Shown here: piece by piece, positions 21,852-33,695 of the stretch
How positions within the stretch are numbered: the stretch's first letter is position 1
How the letters are laid out: each line of letters begins with the position of its first letter
NCBI GenBank assembly: GCA_011319805.1
Contig: SJRY01000080.1
Coordinates: 124,001-188,000 of the forward strand
DNA length: 64,000 nucleotides
Direction of reading: 5' to 3'
From: Macrocybe gigantea
Taxonomy: Eukaryota > Basidiomycota > Agaricomycetes > Agaricales > Callistosporiaceae
Notes under the pieces: generated by a model
What the model was told of the DNA's origin: nothing
The model's database searches: none
What the model saw: only the letters and a program-made list of their open reading frames with translations
Made by a program: the position numbers and the translations under genes

Positions 21852-24709
21852 CTAATTTTCTTCATCTCCTTCGTCCTCATCTTCGTCATCCTCTCCATTT
21901 TCATCGTCGTCTTCATCGTCCTCCTCATCCTCTTCCTCGTCAGTGCTACCGTCCTGCTTGTTTGCAACCGTCATCGTTCCCGGTTTCGCGCTTTTCAGTT
22001 CTCCTTCTTCGCTCTCGTCTTCGCTTTCCTGCTCGTCAAACTGCTTGATCATGTGTGAACCGATCATCCAGCATCGCGTAAAGTTCTCCGTCGTCTCTCC
22101 GGCCTTTCGTCCCTCGCCCTTTGACTGAGACAGAGCGTGCCATTTGCGGATATCGTCTTCCTCGACGATGTCATCCTGATAAAGCGCAGCGAGAATCTGC
22201 CCGAATAGGGGTAGTCGGCGCGACGACGCACAGTGCGACTGATGTCCTGTTTTCAACCGCAGCACTAATCACCTACAAACATCCGCCCTCACCTGCAACA
22301 GTTGAACAGTTTCTACTGGATCCACGCCTCCGATCTTGTTGATCAGCTCGCCCATCGGCCAATGACGCCTGCGATGCACTTTCTTTGAGCCACGCCGTCA
22401 CCCTCAACAATGTCTATCCTCTCCACGATGGCGCCTATGACGGCTTCACGGACGCGTGTCAGCGACACGTTGCTTGCCATCCTGAGCGTCTTGAGTTCCA
22501 CTGCTGCGTTGTCAACCGAATGTCCTTCCGCGAAAGCGCGCTCCAAAGATTGTTTGACCTCCAGTTGGAATTCCTTCACTGCAGCTGCAGGGATGTCAAG
22601 AGGCAACGATGTATCCGATGGCGCGGTCAGCGATCTGTCTCTGTCATCGTCAAAGTCGCTTTCTTCGTCCGAAGTCTCGCTATCGGAAGTAATTGAGCCT
22701 GGAGCAGAATAGTATAGGTCTGACGCAGTGTCCCCTGTCCATAACAACATATTGTGGGCATTCCCGATTCCGTGATCAGAGTTCCCTCCCTTTGACGTAC
22801 CTAACCGCATGAAACGCTCGTTTTTAAAAGTCTCTATTGCTTCCTCTTCATCCTCATCATGAGGGAGCCCTTGAGGCCAGACGATTGCATTGCAATCTTT
22901 TCCTAGTCGTGCAGGAATAGACGTCTGGTCTTGTGCAAATGATGAGATCCTGTGGATCGGCCGGATGAAACGAAACTCACTCGCTTCGATCTCTTCCCAA
23001 TCCGAATCGTCGTCATCGTTTTCGGCTTCTCCTTTGTTCCCCGTCTCCGCAGGTTCTCGTCTGGTCGACAAGCGTTCGAATGGTTGGAGTCTGGCTGATG
23101 GTCCAATAACCACGCCATCGCTGACTAAACAGCCTCTCGGTACCTTTGAGTTCTCCTTGATGTTGACATTGAATCCGATGATGCTCTGATCGACCACACA
23201 ACTGGCGCCGACAGCCGCTCCATCAAACAGATAAGAATTCCGGATAATGGATCCGGGACCAATTGTGCAATTTTTCCAATGACGGAGGCAATTATTTGCG
23301 CGTTCTCATGAACTTGAGTGGATGATCCTATCATGGTATTGTTTCCAATTTTGCACGTCCTGTAAAGTGATACCATTATTGAGGCGCTTGTCACAAAGGC
23401 CATTCCTGGATTTTACCGTGCGAGGACGACTGAGCCGTCTTTTGGGATGTATTTGTTGCCCCTATTGTGTTCGTATATGTGTCCGCCCGGGTGATTATCA
23501 TCAGGAACCAATGGGAAGGTCCATCTCGAAAGTATATCTTTGCTAAAGAGGAGTTTGGCACCGGTGCAGAAGAATGCACGATGCAACCGACCTGATAGAT
23601 TCATAGCTTTTCGTGTCTTTGACTCGCGCAGCGTAACCCTCTTTTGCAACATAGCAGTAGATATTCTTCATCAGCAGATCGGACGTCAGAACGCCGTGGA
23701 CGAAATCTTTTCGGATGTCTAAATAATCAAAGTTGTCTTGGAACAACGAAGGGACCTAGAAAATCATCCCTCTTCAGAATGAGACGATACCACGATGAGC
23801 ATGGCACAAAAGCGCGTTGGACAAACCTCGACGGAGCAGATATCGATAGAGCAATCTATCAGGTCGTTGCGAACGTCCAGCTCGGCGTGTGAAGCAAGCA
23901 GTTCTCGAGGGATGTACGCAGTCGTCGTTGGAGGATACATGGTGACAGGTTGGTAATGAAGGCATTCTGAGCTCTCCGGATCGAGCACGTATATAGATGA
24001 ATCTCCTCGTGCCCTTCAGGCCATCTTTGAGAAAAAGGGATAGGAAGACAGACAGTCAGAGTCGGAGCTCACCTGGTCCTGTGGTTTACGCCACTCTCCT
24101 TCACCACCATGGTCATGATAGCATCCTTGTTGGCCTTGCGGCGCTCCTTGTGCACGGCGACGACCTCGTCTATCCGGATGTTGCTGACAAGGTCGCCCAT
24201 GACGAGCACGAAATCGGTCGTAACCAGCCCACGGGTGTAGATGTCCCGCATCGCGTCCCCGGGCGAAAATGTCTCCTTCGCCATCAGTATTGGCACAATT
24301 TTCATTCCGGAGCCAGGCTTGGACCATTTTGAATCTCTAATGAAATCGACGTCAGATGGACGAGAGAAATGTGGAAAAGAAAAAAAGGTCGCGTCATACG
24401 CACTTGATGGCCGATTTTACTTGTTCAGCATGGGATCGACACACAACGAAGATTTCTTGTACGCCAGCGAGAGCCAGACTCTCAAACGTCCAATCCAGAA
24501 GAGGTGCGTTGCAGATGGGTAGCAGGCACTAAGAAGAGCATGAAGTGAGGGACGCTAAAACACCAATCTTCGCTTACTCTAGGCCTTTGGGCCGTAAGGG
24601 GTCTAAAACGTTTGTTGAAGCTTTCGGCGAGGATGACGGCCTGCAAGACCTCTTCATCTTGATCCAGCAACTTTTCCTTCGTTGGAGGTGCCGTCGACTT
24701 TGGCGCCAT
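21852..24709 (-). CDS. GCD6: Translation initiation factor eIF2B subunit epsilon (one-base frame break)
   Basis: This is the catalytic subunit of the guanine nucleotide exchange factor for eIF2. The N-terminal nucleotidyltransferase-like domain starts MAPKSTAPPTKEKLL and includes LQAVILAESFNKRF, VLVMGDLVSN and FIYVLDP. The left-handed beta-helix repeats read IGNNTMIGSS, IIRNSYLFDGAAVG and SIIGFNVNIKENSKVP. The C-terminal W2/HEAT domain (LFGQILAALYQDDIVEEDD) ends in an unusual, very long Asp/Glu tail of about 50 residues. At 23271-23275 the frame breaks inside a five-base T run (A run on the coding strand); six bases would restore VIGKNCTIGPGS. As the factor is essential, a base-calling error is more likely than a pseudogene. 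Confidence 0.92.
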
Positions 24710-25117
24710 GACAAGTCCTGATGGCAACCTAACAATCCGAGTGACTCATGGGTTGACGACACCGTGCAACACACAAAAATAATCAAAGAGCCAAAAATGA
24801 TTACAATTGAACCTAAATGACATGGAGAGACACGATCCAACAAAACATGGGGGTATTGTGCTCGAAAAGAAGAGATCGAGGATTAGGTATAGAAGACGGA
24901 TCAGGTGAGTCATGATAATGGATAGTTCATCAAGGTTAGCAATCAAAAACCAAATCCGAGATGTATCGTAAGCAGAAGGACATAAAAGAGATGAAAGACC
25001 CGCCGGCCGAACGCAGGCTGAACAGGGCTCTCAAGGAAGGTTTGGCCCCAAGATAAAAAGGAAAAGCATCATGAGAGTCATGCATTAGAATTAGGGTATT
25101 CCTACGTCAAACGGCGT
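24710..25117. other. 408-bp gap
   Basis: This stretch serves as the promoter of eIF2B epsilon and the 3' flank of the acidic protein gene, both on the minus strand. It is A/T-rich on the left. I see no gene in it. Confidence 0.4.
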
Positions 25118-26247
25118 TTAGGCAGCAGCGGCCACGACAGGCGCAGCCGCAGGCGTTTCGACGGGTTTCGATGCATCTTCGGTCGGTGCATTTTCAGTCG
25201 TAGCCGCAGCAGGTTCAGCGGCCGGATCAACAAGAGGTGCAACGGGTGCAGGCTCATCGATCTTGGGTGGGTGCTCATCGACCTTGGCAGGTGTGGCTAC
25301 TTCATGCTTCGGTTTTTGCCTGAACAAGTCACCGACACGGGCAGAGAGTCGACGTCCGACTTTGGTAGGCTTCGACACTTTCTCCTCCTTCTATATATGC
25401 AATGAACTTTCTATGTGATAGTTCGGAAACACGAAGACGTACCTTTTCTTCTTTAGCCTTTTCATCCTTGGGCTTCTCTTCCTTCGCCTCTTCCTGTTGG
25501 GGAGCAGGAGCGGCCTCAGCGGGGACCTCGGCAGGTGCAGATTCGCTAAAATGATACAAAAATCTGTCAATGAAAGACAAAAGAAAAAATGCGCATGAGC
25601 CGGAGCTTGTCGCTTACGAAGTCTCCTTAGCCGTCTCGGCGTTCTCCGCAGGTTTGGCAGATTCAGAGGCTTCAGCTACAGGAGCGTCAGTAGCCGGACT
25701 CTCCTCCTTGGCGCCCTCTTCTTTGGGGGCAGCAGCCTGTAGATATGTAAGACACGAAATACTATGTGAAAGTAAGCCGCACCTCCTCATCTTTCTTCTC
25801 TTTCTTAGGGCTCTTCTTTGCTTTCTTCTCGTTCTTGAACGGAGCCAGAAGCTTGGCTAACAAGCTAGGGCTCTTGGGACGATCCTCTTTCTTGGGAGCC
25901 TCCTCAGTAGCCTAAGAGACTTTAAAACATGACATAAAGATACGCATAGCGACATACAGGTTTGGCCTCTTCTTTCGAAGGCTCCTCCGCCGCAGGGGCA
26001 TCAGCAGCTGGAGCGGCTGCGGCATCGGTGGCAGAAGCGGAAGTCTCCTCTGCGTTCTCTGCTTTCGGAGCCTCCTGATAAATGGGTCAATAATGGATAT
26101 CTCCGTTTTAAGTCCTGCCATGACACGTACAGCAGCAGCTTCTTCAACCTTTGGCGCCTCAGCGGCAGCGGGAGTAACCTCAGAGACGGGGGCAGGGGTC
26201 TCTTGTTTGACCTCGGTGGTGGGAGCAGCAGCTTCGGTGGCGGACAT
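25118..26247 (-). CDS. Ala/Glu/Pro/Lys-rich low-complexity protein
   Basis: At least six short exons encode a highly biased protein that begins MSATEAAAPTTEVKQE and ends PAAAPVVAAAA. It is made of repeated Ala-Pro-Glu and Lys-Glu stretches. Two short segments stand out from the bias: PSLLAKLLAPFKNEKKAKK near 25850 and KVGRRLSARVGDLFRQKPK near 25340, both basic and amphipathic. Introns fall regularly, mostly right after a Glu/Ala/Lys-rich block, as if exon-sized cassettes had multiplied. I do not recognise a domain or function. Similar acidic Ala-rich proteins are common in mushroom genomes, but orthology is hard to judge for such composition. Confidence 0.65.
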
Positions 26248-27598
26248 TATGTTAGAAAAGCGAAGTGGACTGTGCAACAAAGAACGTGAGGGGCTGGGGG
26301 GACACCAACAAGTCAAGAGCAGACATACACAGAAGAGTATTAGACGATAAGAGAGAGAAAATTGCGTGCTACGCGAGACCGTAAACCCACTGGGATGGTA
26401 GGGGGGTGAGGGAAATAAGGAAGGAGGGATGGAGAGACGGACAATTTTAGTGATGTCTTCTTTTTATTTGATTCGGTGTGTTTGGATTCTGTTTGGACGT
26501 GCTAACCCTATTTGCTCACAGGGTCGTCTAGCTCTTTCATGGATTCTGGGTACAGGGCGTCCCGAATTTCGCCAAATTCGCCCGAAATTTGCGTGCGAGA
26601 CGCAAGGCCGTATGGTACACGTCTGTGAGGATGAAATGTGTTCGCACTGCATTGCTGGACTGTTGCTGCAATGGTGGCAGATTCTTTTTTTTTTCCTTTT
26701 TTTCTTTTGTTTCTACGCTTCTCTTCACGTGAAGGATGGATACCGCATCACTCGTTTCATGTCGCTCTCACGCGTCTCTTGATCTTCCATCACGCCATTC
26801 CATCCCCTCCTCTCCTCCTCGTCCTCTTCTCCAGCCCTATACTATTCTTCCTCTCTGTTTTTGTCGTCTTGTCACCATTTCAAATACCAGCAACGTATCC
26901 GATCCGATCTCAGATCTACACCAGAGTCGCAAGTTGTCTGCACTTTTCAGCTCACTCGGGCACTCGGAGCTGCGCGTGCATAGAACTGTTCAAACGCTCT
27001 TTTTTTTGCTCTTTCTTACAACTCCGCTTGTTGCAATGTTCCAGACAAATTTGCTAAATTTCAGTGTTCCATTTTTGGCCATATCTCAGGATTGGACCTG
27101 ATCGGATGGGCCATGTGCCAATCTGGACGGTTAGGAGTGTCTTATCTGTTCGCCTGGCCATGGCTGGCCTCTTTCATCATCGTTTATGTTCTGTACAAGT
27201 ACCGTACCCAAAATGATGATGGAGCATTATTGTCAGCGTCAACCAGACAGCTTGATTGCTCACAGTCGAAATTCAGAATGCTTCTAGTCCATTGGCATGC
27301 ATAATTCAACCAAATGTCTCGTATCTCTACCTGGTGGTACTTTTGGGACAAATTCTTGTGATCATCAATGTTTGTCCTATTTTTGATGTTCCTTGGCTTT
27401 CCCAGCTCAAGCAAAAAGAGGCACTGGCAGATGTCATTCCAAGTCATTGGGTTTCCGCCGACATCATTGTCATACTCGCGTGATTGTCTTCCTATCATTC
27501 TCTTCTCCTTTCGCTGAACGGGACGGAGGACGTAAGCCTTTCGCTCTCATCCTTCGGCGCTTCGCGTCTAGGAATACCGACCGGTTAAATATCAAAGG
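26248..27598. other. 1.35-kb region without a confident gene
   Basis: This gap lies between the start of the acidic protein gene and the stop of NOP2, so it includes the former's promoter. Pyrimidine-rich tracts occur at 26690-26715 and 26990-27020. On the plus strand, 27036-27483 could encode short hydrophobic exons (for example LFAWPWLASFIIVYVLYKY, then YLYLVVLLGQILVIINV) separated by plausible AG acceptors. I do not recognise the product, and no complete splice-consistent frame could be fixed. I therefore leave it as an unproven small membrane-protein candidate. Confidence 0.3.
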
Positions 27599-29875
27599 TC
27601 AGTTTCTCATCGCCATGGGAATGGACAGACCTTCAAGATACTGTCGATCTTCGTCCGAGTCAAACTCGGCGCCTTCGTCATCCTCGGCGTCCTCCTCGGC
27701 TATCCGCTCCACAGCAACATTCTCAGTTTTCTGTGATGCCGTTGGTCTCTTCTCCACCTTGAACTTGGCCACGAAGAATCCGTCCATGTTATGTACGTGG
27801 GGATAAAATCGCCGCGTCATCGCAACGCTAGGATGGAAGGTCTTCCCTCTGTATTTTGCATAGCCCTCTCGGCCGAATGAGAGGCCAGTCTCGACGAGTT
27901 TCACGTTTGGCCTTTTACGCAGTGCGTAGTCTACAACAGCTTCGTTCTCGTCGACCGTCACCGAACAGGTCGAATACACGACATAGCCTCCCGTTTTTGA
28001 TTGCGGGCTAACACTGTCGAGGGCACACAAGATCAGCTGCTTCTGTAGATGCGATAGCAGAGTGAAGTCGCGTGTCGTCTAGCCCGGCGTTCGATCAGAA
28101 TATGTCGGAGCGAACAAGAAATGGCCGACGCTCACCTTGTTAACCTTCACACTCGTGTCTTTGCTGATGACTCCAGTTCCACTGCAAGGAGCATCCAAAA
28201 GCACGCGATCGAAGCCTCCCATGACCTTGGGAAACTCTCGACCATCATGCGAGCATACTACTACGTTCTTGCACCCGAGCCGATGAATATTGGCAGTGAG
28301 GCTTTTCGTTCGTGCCTTGTTCGCGTCGTTTGCAAACACAATGCCTGTATTTTGCAACAGTGCAGCTATGTGCGTCGTTTTGCCACCAGGAGCGGATGCC
28401 ATATCGAGAACACGTTCGTTTGGCTGGGGGCGAGCGCGATGACAGGCAGAAACGATGACGCAGCTTGAAGCATATAATGCCCTGCCAGATATTCCGGAGT
28501 AGCACCTGTGAACGTATATATATATAAGTCATGTTGCAAGGTCACTCGTATCCAATTATACCTATTGGCACGCTGCTTTCAAACACTTGCAGTCCGACGT
28601 TCGTCCATTTGCCAATGGGTTCCAAGTTGACACCTCTATTAATCAACGCTTGAGCCAGATCACGTCTTCTCGTTTTCAGTGTGTTAGTGCGAATCGTCAC
28701 GGGTCTTGGTACTTCATTGGCTTCAAAGAATTCAATGGCCTGGCAAATTTTCAAAATCCCAGTTCTACATCGTAGAAGAAAAACACACCTCAGCAACGGG
28801 GAACAATTGGAAGAGCTTTTCGGCCAAGAACTCATTATAACCATAATAGCTTGCAATGTCCCCCATCAATTGTTCCGTATATTCTGACCTCGAGCTGTAA
28901 AACAGCAAACGTTGAGTAAATCCGATTTCCCGTGTCAAAAACTCGAAGAAAGCTTACCGCCCTGGTTCGGCCAGTTTTTTAAATCTGCTCAGAATTCTGA
29001 CGCACTGTTTCATTCGCCGTTGGACAGTGTGCACATCGGGACCTCCTGCCTTCTTCTCTTCCTCCCTCTCAGCAGGCGTTGGCAGGTGGAATGGTTCAGC
29101 ATCGGCTTCTTCTTTCTCAAGGACATCGTCGACGTCCATGTCATCCAATTCCTCACCCTCACCCTCCATATCCGCCGCCCGCATTTCTTCCGCGTCCAGC
29201 TCCGCCTCAAGAGCCGCCTTCGCATCCAATGCACGCGATCGAGCCTCCATATTTTTCATAGTGATGTGTTCGTCATCGGAACTCTCGTCGTCGCCCGACC
29301 CGGAGGCATCCAATGTTGAAGGACCAGGTCTTGATTTTCGGCGCCCCGAACTGAATCGCGACTCGCCGGCTTCGCTTTCGTCGTCAGAGTCGAAATCAAA
29401 TTCTTGAACAGTACCTCTTGGCACCTGGTCACTGAAGCCAAAGGCAGGATGGGGTTTGAGGCTAAGAAATTTGCGGAGCGAAACAAGTTGCCCACCCATC
29501 ATCCTCAACGTAAAACTCGTCAGCGTCGTCTTCAAGTCCTGCAAATTCGTCTTCTGTGTCACTAAAAAGAGCTCTGATTGATGATATAAATTTGTCCCAA
29601 CGACACAAAACGTGAAGTAAATCGTACTTCTTTTCGTCTTCCAAATCCACACCGTCGTCCACGTCCTCCCAGCCATCGTCATCGCTTAGACTTTCAGTCG
29701 ATTTCTCCTTAGCGGTCACTTTTTTGGACTTCTTGGATGTTGAAAGCTTCCGATTGTCCTTGGCCTTCTTTGCAGGCCGAATGTCTTCGATGTCCGCTTT
29801 CCGCTTTCCAGGCTTGTTCAGAGAAGATTCAAGAGGTGCAGGCGGTGGCTGCTTGTTCTTGGCTTGACGACCCAT
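27599..29875 (-). CDS. NOP2: Nucleolar 25S rRNA cytosine-C5 methyltransferase NOP2
   Basis: NOP2 methylates a cytosine of large-subunit rRNA and is needed for 60S assembly in the nucleolus. The N-terminal third is lysine- and acid-rich (MGRQAKNKQ, then [18 protein letters not shown]). The catalytic domain shows [22 protein letters not shown] motif [21 protein letters not shown], motif [12 protein letters not shown] (cysteine of PCS) and motif [15 protein letters not shown] (catalytic cysteine). The C-terminus is acidic and ends SIPMAMRN. About seven exons are needed; the joins [11 protein letters not shown] and [17 protein letters not shown] are in frame. Family membership is certain. Confidence 0.94.
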
Positions 29876-31020
29876 CTGCAAGAATCACACAAGTAGGTGC
29901 TGCTTCTGACGTCGAAGTGGAAAAAAAAAAAATCTGCATCACGTGACCGAGTATCATAGATGTTAAATGGGCTATACTGTACTGTACAGTAACATACTTA
30001 CTCGCAGCGGGAGCATTTGTCAGTCAATTCTGAATATGACTAGTGTAGGGACAACGAATCGTGTGCCAGCCAATCAATGTCACACGTCCACTTCCTAAAA
30101 CTTGCTTCATCTATCTCGGCCCATTGCTGTCAGCTTAACCAGCCAAGTAGTCCCATTACCGTGGCTCTATTCTATGCTATGTGCAACGGACGTGTGACTA
30201 CATCATATGCTGCAAACTGCATGGACAAATCACCCTCATCTGGGAACGTAGGGAACCCGCTTCGGGTAACAGTGGGTCTTACATCAAGTATCTGGTTGAC
30301 TTTCAATGATGATTGCAGACGCGATGTGGACCCATCAGCACCCAGACACCAGTGTTTGACATACTACCAAAGGACAGCGGCAACATTGGCTTGTGCGCAT
30401 TCTACCGGAGGCTGGATATTCAAGCAAAAACATGGCAGATTACGCCTCCAGTTAGCCAATGGGAGTTATTCACCGCGCGTCTATGCAATGATGGACGCCA
30501 CGGAAATTTGGCCACTCAGAATCTCAGTATTTGGCTGTGGTCACTGAATGGGGTGCGATAGGAACAATACAAATACTGGATAGGCAGTGCCCCGACTCGA
30601 TGACATCTCTGTAAGGTACGCCATCGCACATGATTGATCATTATCGAGTCTTTACCTTATTGACTGTACGATCGTACGTCGACACGAACCTTAAAAATAT
30701 CTATGATGTAGATGCTTGGTCCTACCATGATGGAATGTTGGTTGGATGCAAGCGAGTTGAAAGGGCAAGAAGGACAGAGACCATGAGGCATCTATTATGT
30801 GCGCCCTCATGTTGTGCTGCTTCATTGTACAGCACTGACAACTGATAACATCATTTCTTCTTGACGTCAAAGTGTTCGGTCTCTCTGCGATCTTTACCAG
30901 CCAGCGCTTCCTAAAAGGCCTCACTGTATATATTTCAGGCGTCTTTGCCATGTCGGTTATCCGGGGTCCTGTTCTTTCCTCCCTCAAAGCGCTAGCCTAG
31001 GTCCATACATTCAGAATATA
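29876..31020. other. 1.1-kb region without a supported gene
   Basis: This is the NOP2 promoter side followed by a stretch where open frames on both strands look random and do not join by convincing splice sites. A perfect 12-bp palindrome TACTGTACAGTA sits at about 29982-29993, within 110 bp of the NOP2 start codon. Nothing else is recognised. Confidence 0.35.
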
Positions 31021-32760
31021 GCAGTACGGCTATGGATCTTCGGCGCACCTCTCTATTTTCGCAAATCGGACAGGTGAGACAGTTAACTTACGCTGCTCGA
31101 AATGCACTGAACAGGATGATCCAAGTATATGACCGGTAAGGTTCTCACTTGTGATCTACCACAGGCTGGCTGAATATCCCCCTTCCCGGATTACAAGTCT
31201 CTGGATTTGTAGTTTTGGTTGGTCTTTTCCGTCTGAGTCGTTCTGCTCTACTTTTAATCGCTCACCGATCTGCTCCTCCAGGTTTACGACTATTGCTTGA
31301 CTTTGACGTCTGAGGTGGGCATCCAGTCCCGAGACTGAGGCGAATCACATAAACCCGATCCGAATGGTCTCTTTTGTGATAATAGGTTGAGTTGATATGG
31401 AGCTCAAAATGGACCATTATAAAAGTCCTATACCTTATTGCACGATATTCGGTTTTTATTGACCTTCCTCTGGTCGTCTTTCGTACGTGATATTCTTCTC
31501 ACCTGAGGGTCTAGCATCGGGCTAAACCTTCGTCCCAAAACAGGCAACGTGACACCTGGAATTTCTGACCATGTAAGTATTCTTTCGGACGATAACAACC
31601 AGAACGACTACTTTATCGGTGCTTGTCATACAACAGGTACAGCTATGCTATGTCACCTTCTGCCTGACCGTCTGTGAGACCCCCTGTTATGAGCCGTCTC
31701 AAATTGTAACCTGAGTTTATCGTCATTTAGCTACAGCCGTGCTGAGCTTCGGCGCGGCGGAGCGTGAGCAGTTTTCTTTCCTGTTCACACGCTTAACACA
31801 TTCATTGTGGTATGTTCTAACATCTAGTCATCCTGATTTGGAGAACATATGCACTGTGGGAAATTCACGAAAAGTTTTGGTTTTCCTTCTGGCTTTCTTT
31901 ACGGTTGGCCACTGCTCGTCGATCCTCGTTAGGTCATTCGACTGATCACACTCCATCAGGCCCTTTACGCCGCACTGGCCGTCTGTGTGGCTATCTACTT
32001 ACGATCCGTGCGATGTGTGTCGTAATCATTTAGCAAATCCTCGCCCCAAGATCTTCTACCGATGCGAATTTGTTTCCTTTCAGTCGAAGAAGCTCCGGCA
32101 GACTTTAAACAGTGCTGGGTCGCATATGCACCTAGAATCATATTCATCGCATTCGCATTGGTCATAATCACGGAAGCAGGTTTGTGCTAAAGTCCTGTTC
32201 ATGCGTTGCTATTCTGAAACGCTTTCATTCGCTGTAACAGTCATCTTAGCATTCACTCTCTGGGTCGGATTTAACAGATATCGACACAGCCGAAATGAAC
32301 TCATCAACACACTTTATCGAGACGGTATCTTGTACTTTGTTTATATGTTCCGTGAGTTACTTATGACCAGTCTGGTCTTTGGATCATATTGCTGACGAAG
32401 AGACGGGTCCCATTTGCCCGCAATGCAGTGGTTTCAGTAGGAAACATCGTTATTACGGTCACAGGCCCGGTAATGTTGTCGGCGTTTCTCATCCTTTATG
32501 GTGCAAACTCATCTTGGTTTTTCCGGTTATAGCATGAACTTGGCGATGCCATGAACGAGTTGGTAGCTATGGTCCTTGTATATTTCAGAGCTAACTCTTT
32601 ATCTTTGAATCCACAGGTATCAGCGAGTTCTACAGAGTCTTCTATCGGCTCGAGTGGTGTTGCATGTGCGTCAGGCGGCTCAAACCGAGGTAACGACATC
32701 GGAGTCGATATCAGGACTGCCTACGCAAGGGCGGAGAGTCTACACTCGCTTCGACACTAG
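31021..32760 (+). CDS. DUF6533-type seven-helix membrane protein, possibly broken
   Basis: This is a multi-exon gene of a family that is expanded in mushrooms. The DUF6533 core is VYDYCLTLTSEV joined to ELIWSSKWTIIKVLYLIARY. Later exons give LIWRTYALW, KVLVFLLAFFTVGHCSSIL, YAPRIIFIAFALVIITEA, VILAFTLWVGFNRYRHSRNELINTLYRDGILYFVYMF and a soluble Ser/Gly tail ending ESLHSLRH. The frame breaks between LIWRTYALW and NSRKVLVFLL at about 31858-31863 (GGGAAA); one extra base there would restore the typical ALWxNSRK. The middle exon around 31960-32100 also fits poorly. It is either a recent pseudogene or carries a sequencing error. The start codon is not fixed and the function of the family is unknown. 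Confidence 0.65.
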
Positions 32761-32890
32761 AGCTTAATTTATTGCTTTTACGCAGCGTCGTCATGAGGGT
32801 TTTCCTTGCTTGGGTTGTCGGGGCGCTATCTATTTCCGACATTACAATTGTTTGTATATTCCTGTCATCGGCATTTCTTGCATTGTACTT

Positions 32891-33635
32891 TCAGCCTATT
32901 CTTAATCCCAACGCTAAGCCTGCCAAAAACGAGGCCCGTGGCTGGAAATCAGCTGTCAGAAAATCGACGAGCCAAGTCCAAATGGAAGCAAATGTAGGAG
33001 GCTGCCGTATGCCCTGTGCATCGGCTGTGTAGAATACGTTCTCAAACCTAGAGCCTACGGTGCGCCAATCTACGCGAACGAGAGATGCGGAGTTCAGATA
33101 CTGGACGAGTTGCACGTTGTTTGTCAAGTCCTACAATCTGAACCACGCTACGTCACATACCTGGAGAAGGATGAAAACACCTCCAAGAAGCCATGCCACG
33201 GCTTTGGCACCCTTTTTGATGAATATGCCAGCGCATATACCCGTGACAGTGCCAAAGGAGAGCTGGTACAAAGAGACAGAAGACGCGGGCGGGGGAGGCA
33301 AATCCGAGTCGTCTTCAGGTTTGGCGATTTGAGCCGGAGGTCGGTGGTATTGAGGTGGCGCTGTAGGTGGCACAATGAGGATTTGAGCCAAGTACTGAAC
33401 TGCAGATACACCTGCCATCACAGTACACCTTGGGCGGTGCACATAAGAAGCCAAGACCCAGGCCAGCGAGTCCCAAACCGGTCGCTTTCACTAGGAGAGG
33501 CACCGAGCGCCGAGGTGTGGTCGCGAACGCGACGTTGGGTTTCAGATGCAGCGGAAAGCGGAAGGAGGCGTAGGCCGAACGCGCAAACGAGCGGGAGGCC
33601 ACGCCAGAGAGGTTTCTGGCGGCGAGTAACGACAT
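32891..33635 (-). CDS. FUN14 domain protein (FUNDC1-like, mitochondrial outer membrane)
   Basis: The protein starts MSLLAARNLSGVASRSFARSAYASF, an arginine-rich amphipathic leader typical of mitochondrial targeting, followed by a glycine-rich segment (KATGLGLAGLGLGFLCAP). After introns the FUN14 core reads LYQLSFGTVTGICAGIFIKKGAKAVAWLLGGVFILLQYLNSASLVRVDW, with the paired glycine-rich helices of the family. A last helical stretch ends in PRASFLAGLALGLRIG. FUN14 proteins reside in the mitochondrial outer membrane; animal FUNDC1 is a mitophagy receptor, whereas the fungal role is little known. No obvious LC3-interacting motif is visible near the N-terminus. Confidence 0.82.
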
Positions 33636-33695
33636 GAGGGTGCAGATGTAAAACGGTGACGTCACGTGTGTCATTAATTGGTGTAGTCTACTGGT

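Noticed and set aside
26638..27483. Plus-strand hydrophobic open frames between the acidic protein gene and NOP2
   Set aside because: They overlap pyrimidine-rich promoter-like DNA and I could not build one splice-consistent protein; left as an unproven candidate.
30077..30987. Open frames of 70-156 codons on both strands
   Set aside because: No conserved motif, no consistent splicing, and composition looks random.
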